Assembly (NCBI GenBank): GCA_964392985.1
Contig: CAYMSF010000047.1
Coordinates: 1 to 32,570, forward strand
DNA: 32,570 nt
Direction: 5' to 3'
From: CAYMSF01 sp964392985
Lineage (GTDB): Bacteria; Verrucomicrobiota; Lentisphaeria; Victivallales; Victivallaceae
Shown here: one piece after another, positions 31,692-32,570 of the stretch
Layout of the letters: each line of letters starts with the position of its first letter
Position numbering within the stretch: position 1 is the first letter of the stretch
The notes under the pieces: generated by a model
The model's input: only the letters and a program-made list of their open reading frames with translations
What the model was told of the DNA's origin: nothing
Databases searched by the model: none
Position numbers and translations under genes: made by a program

Positions 31692-32395
31692 AATTCAATA
31701 AGATATATTTAATTTTATCAGTAACAGTACTTGCCGCCGGCGTAATCGGTGTCGAAACAGTTTCCCCGTGGAAAGAAAATTTCAACAATATCAATTACAA
31801 GTGCAACCCCGCGCTGCCGGTAAACTGGAACCTTAACATCACTAAATTCGGCGTTAATACTACCAGCTTCTATGTGGAGCACAATACTGAATTAAAAAAA
31901 AATGTCCTCGTCATTGACGCGAAAAGAGCGAGTGGCGGTATCGTCTGCAATCTATCCAGCAAAGTGGATCTCAGTAAAACCCCGATTCTGCGTTGGCGTT
32001 GGCGCGTCAAAGCCCTTCCCGCCGGCGCCGATGGCCGTTTCCCCGAAAAAGATGACCAGCCCGTGGCAATCTATGTCGGTTACAGTGATTGGGGCAAAAA
32101 GAAGAGCGTCTCTTATCGCTGGGAATGTGAAACACCCCGGGCAGAATCCGGTAATATCAGATATGGCGCCGGTTTAGTCACCATTAAATGGTTCTGTTTC
32201 CGGAATCAGAATGATGGTGTGAATAAGTGGTACGAAGAAGAACGCAATATCGCTGAAGACTTAAGAAAGACCTACGGATTTGTACCTAAAGAATTTGTGA
32301 TCACCGTTTGCGGCAACAGCCAGTATACCAATTCTCATACCACCGCCGAAATCGCCTATATCGAATTCGCCGCCGAGATGAAGAACGTTAAATAA
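31688..32395 (+). CDS. Exported DUF3047-family protein
   Basis: This 235-residue protein opens with TTG at 31688, overlapping the stop of the transglycosylase gene, which suggests translational coupling. Residues 1-22 form a signal peptide (IYLILSVTVLAAGVIGV). The body shows the DUF3047 pattern: ILRWRWRVKALPAGADGRFPEKDD, PVAIYVGYSDWG and the late AEIAYIEFAAE. The fold is probably an all-beta jelly roll, but the function of the family is unknown. Pairing with a transglycosylase hints at an envelope role. The start codon is the least certain point. Confidence 0.78.
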   Translation: MKFNKIYLILSVTVLAAGVIGVETVSPWKENFNNINYKCNPALPVNWNLNITKFGVNTTSFYVEHNTELKKNVLVIDAKRASGGIVCNLSSKVDLSKTPILRWRWRVKALPAGADGRFPEKDDQPVAIYVGYSDWGKKKSVSYRWECETPRAESGNIRYGAGLVTIKWFCFRNQNDGVNKWYEEERNIAEDLRKTYGFVPKEFVITVCGNSQYTNSHTTAEIAYIEFAAEMKNVK

Positions 32396-32434
32396 ACTAT
32401 TCAAAGCCTGAATATTCCATCAGTGAAAAAAAAC

Positions 32435-32470
32435 ATCCAATACCCGTCAGGATATTGGATATTCTTTATT
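32435..32470 (+). terminator. Possible terminator after the DUF3047 gene
   Basis: ATCCAATA (32435-32442) pairs with TATTGGAT (32453-32460) across a ten-base loop; the next bases are T-rich (ATTCTTTATT). It lies 40 bases after the stop. Confidence 0.5.
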
Positions 32471-32479
32471 CTATACCTG

Positions 32480-32504
32480 ATACTCTATAGGGTTGAAAAT
32501 TTAA
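32480..32504 (+). promoter_or_regulatory. Second copy of the leader motif found before the DAHP synthase gene
   Basis: ATACTCTATAGGGTTGAAA followed by ATTTAA matches 15198-15221 except for one A/G change and one extra A. It lies after a terminator and probably in front of a gene that begins beyond the window, so it looks like a recurring promoter or leader element. Confidence 0.35.
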
Positions 32505-32551
32505 CATAGACGAGTAGGATTGTGGATTGGATTTTTTCGATCCGACTGATT

Positions 32552-32569
32552 GGCGATATAAATATCGCC
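32552..32569. repeat. Perfect inverted repeat at the window edge
   Basis: GGCGATAT (32552-32559) and ATATCGCC (32562-32569) are exact inverses around two bases. It may be part of an operator, leader hairpin or terminator that continues past the window end. Confidence 0.45.
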
Positions 32570-32570
32570 T

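Overview
The window looks like a chromosomal segment of an anaerobic or facultative bacterium, most likely a PVC-group member close to Lentisphaerota. This placement is an inference from gene content: an HTH-EIIA regulator, a long-form PPi-dependent phosphofructokinase, many secreted proteins of unknown function, a WYL regulator, a GYF/RDD membrane protein and rhamnose use. There is no rRNA or other decisive marker. No tRNA, rRNA, CRISPR array, transposase or phage gene was seen.

Region 1 (1-8136): an HTH-EIIA gene leads straight into a six-gene operon with the subunit set of group 4 hydrogenase / complex I (HyfB, HyfC, HyfE, HyfF, HyfG, and a HyfH-HyfI fusion). All Fe-S ligands of the electron-wiring subunit are present. 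All four cysteines that should hold the NiFe centre of the large subunit are replaced (T196, T199, S486, G489). This is therefore best read as an energy-converting hydrogenase-related (Ehr) complex, a membrane ion pump whose electron partner is unknown, and not as a hydrogenase. The upstream PTS-like regulator is translationally linked to it.

Region 2 (8196-13220): a WYL regulator with its own promoter; a small exported protein with a DnaJ-type zinc finger, whose promoter is flanked by TGTCTCA/TGAGACA half-sites; a 4Fe-4S uracil-DNA-glycosylase-like protein with an unknown C-terminal domain, preceded by several palindromes; a small membrane protein with an acidic tail; a frameshifted minus-strand membrane protein gene; and a secreted protein that ends in a clear terminator.

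Region 3 (13399-20835, plus strand): a HIT hydrolase/phosphorylase, a GYF-RDD membrane protein with a large insertion, DAHP synthase, rhamnulokinase (carrying a 10-N gap and a foreign-looking GC-rich stretch that is probably a misassembly), an extended SDR and a peptide-binding lipoprotein.

Region 4 (28028 down to 20847, minus strand): a compact run pfp-gatC-gatA-thioredoxin/TPR-TauE-hypE-hypothetical. It mixes glycolysis, tRNA-Gln amidation and hydrogenase maturation.

Region 5 (28373-32395, plus strand): a series of exported proteins: an SGNH hydrolase, an unknown secreted protein, a tiny acidic secreted protein, a lytic transglycosylase and a DUF3047 protein. The most interesting system is the cysteine-less Ehr complex with its HTH-EIIA leader gene.
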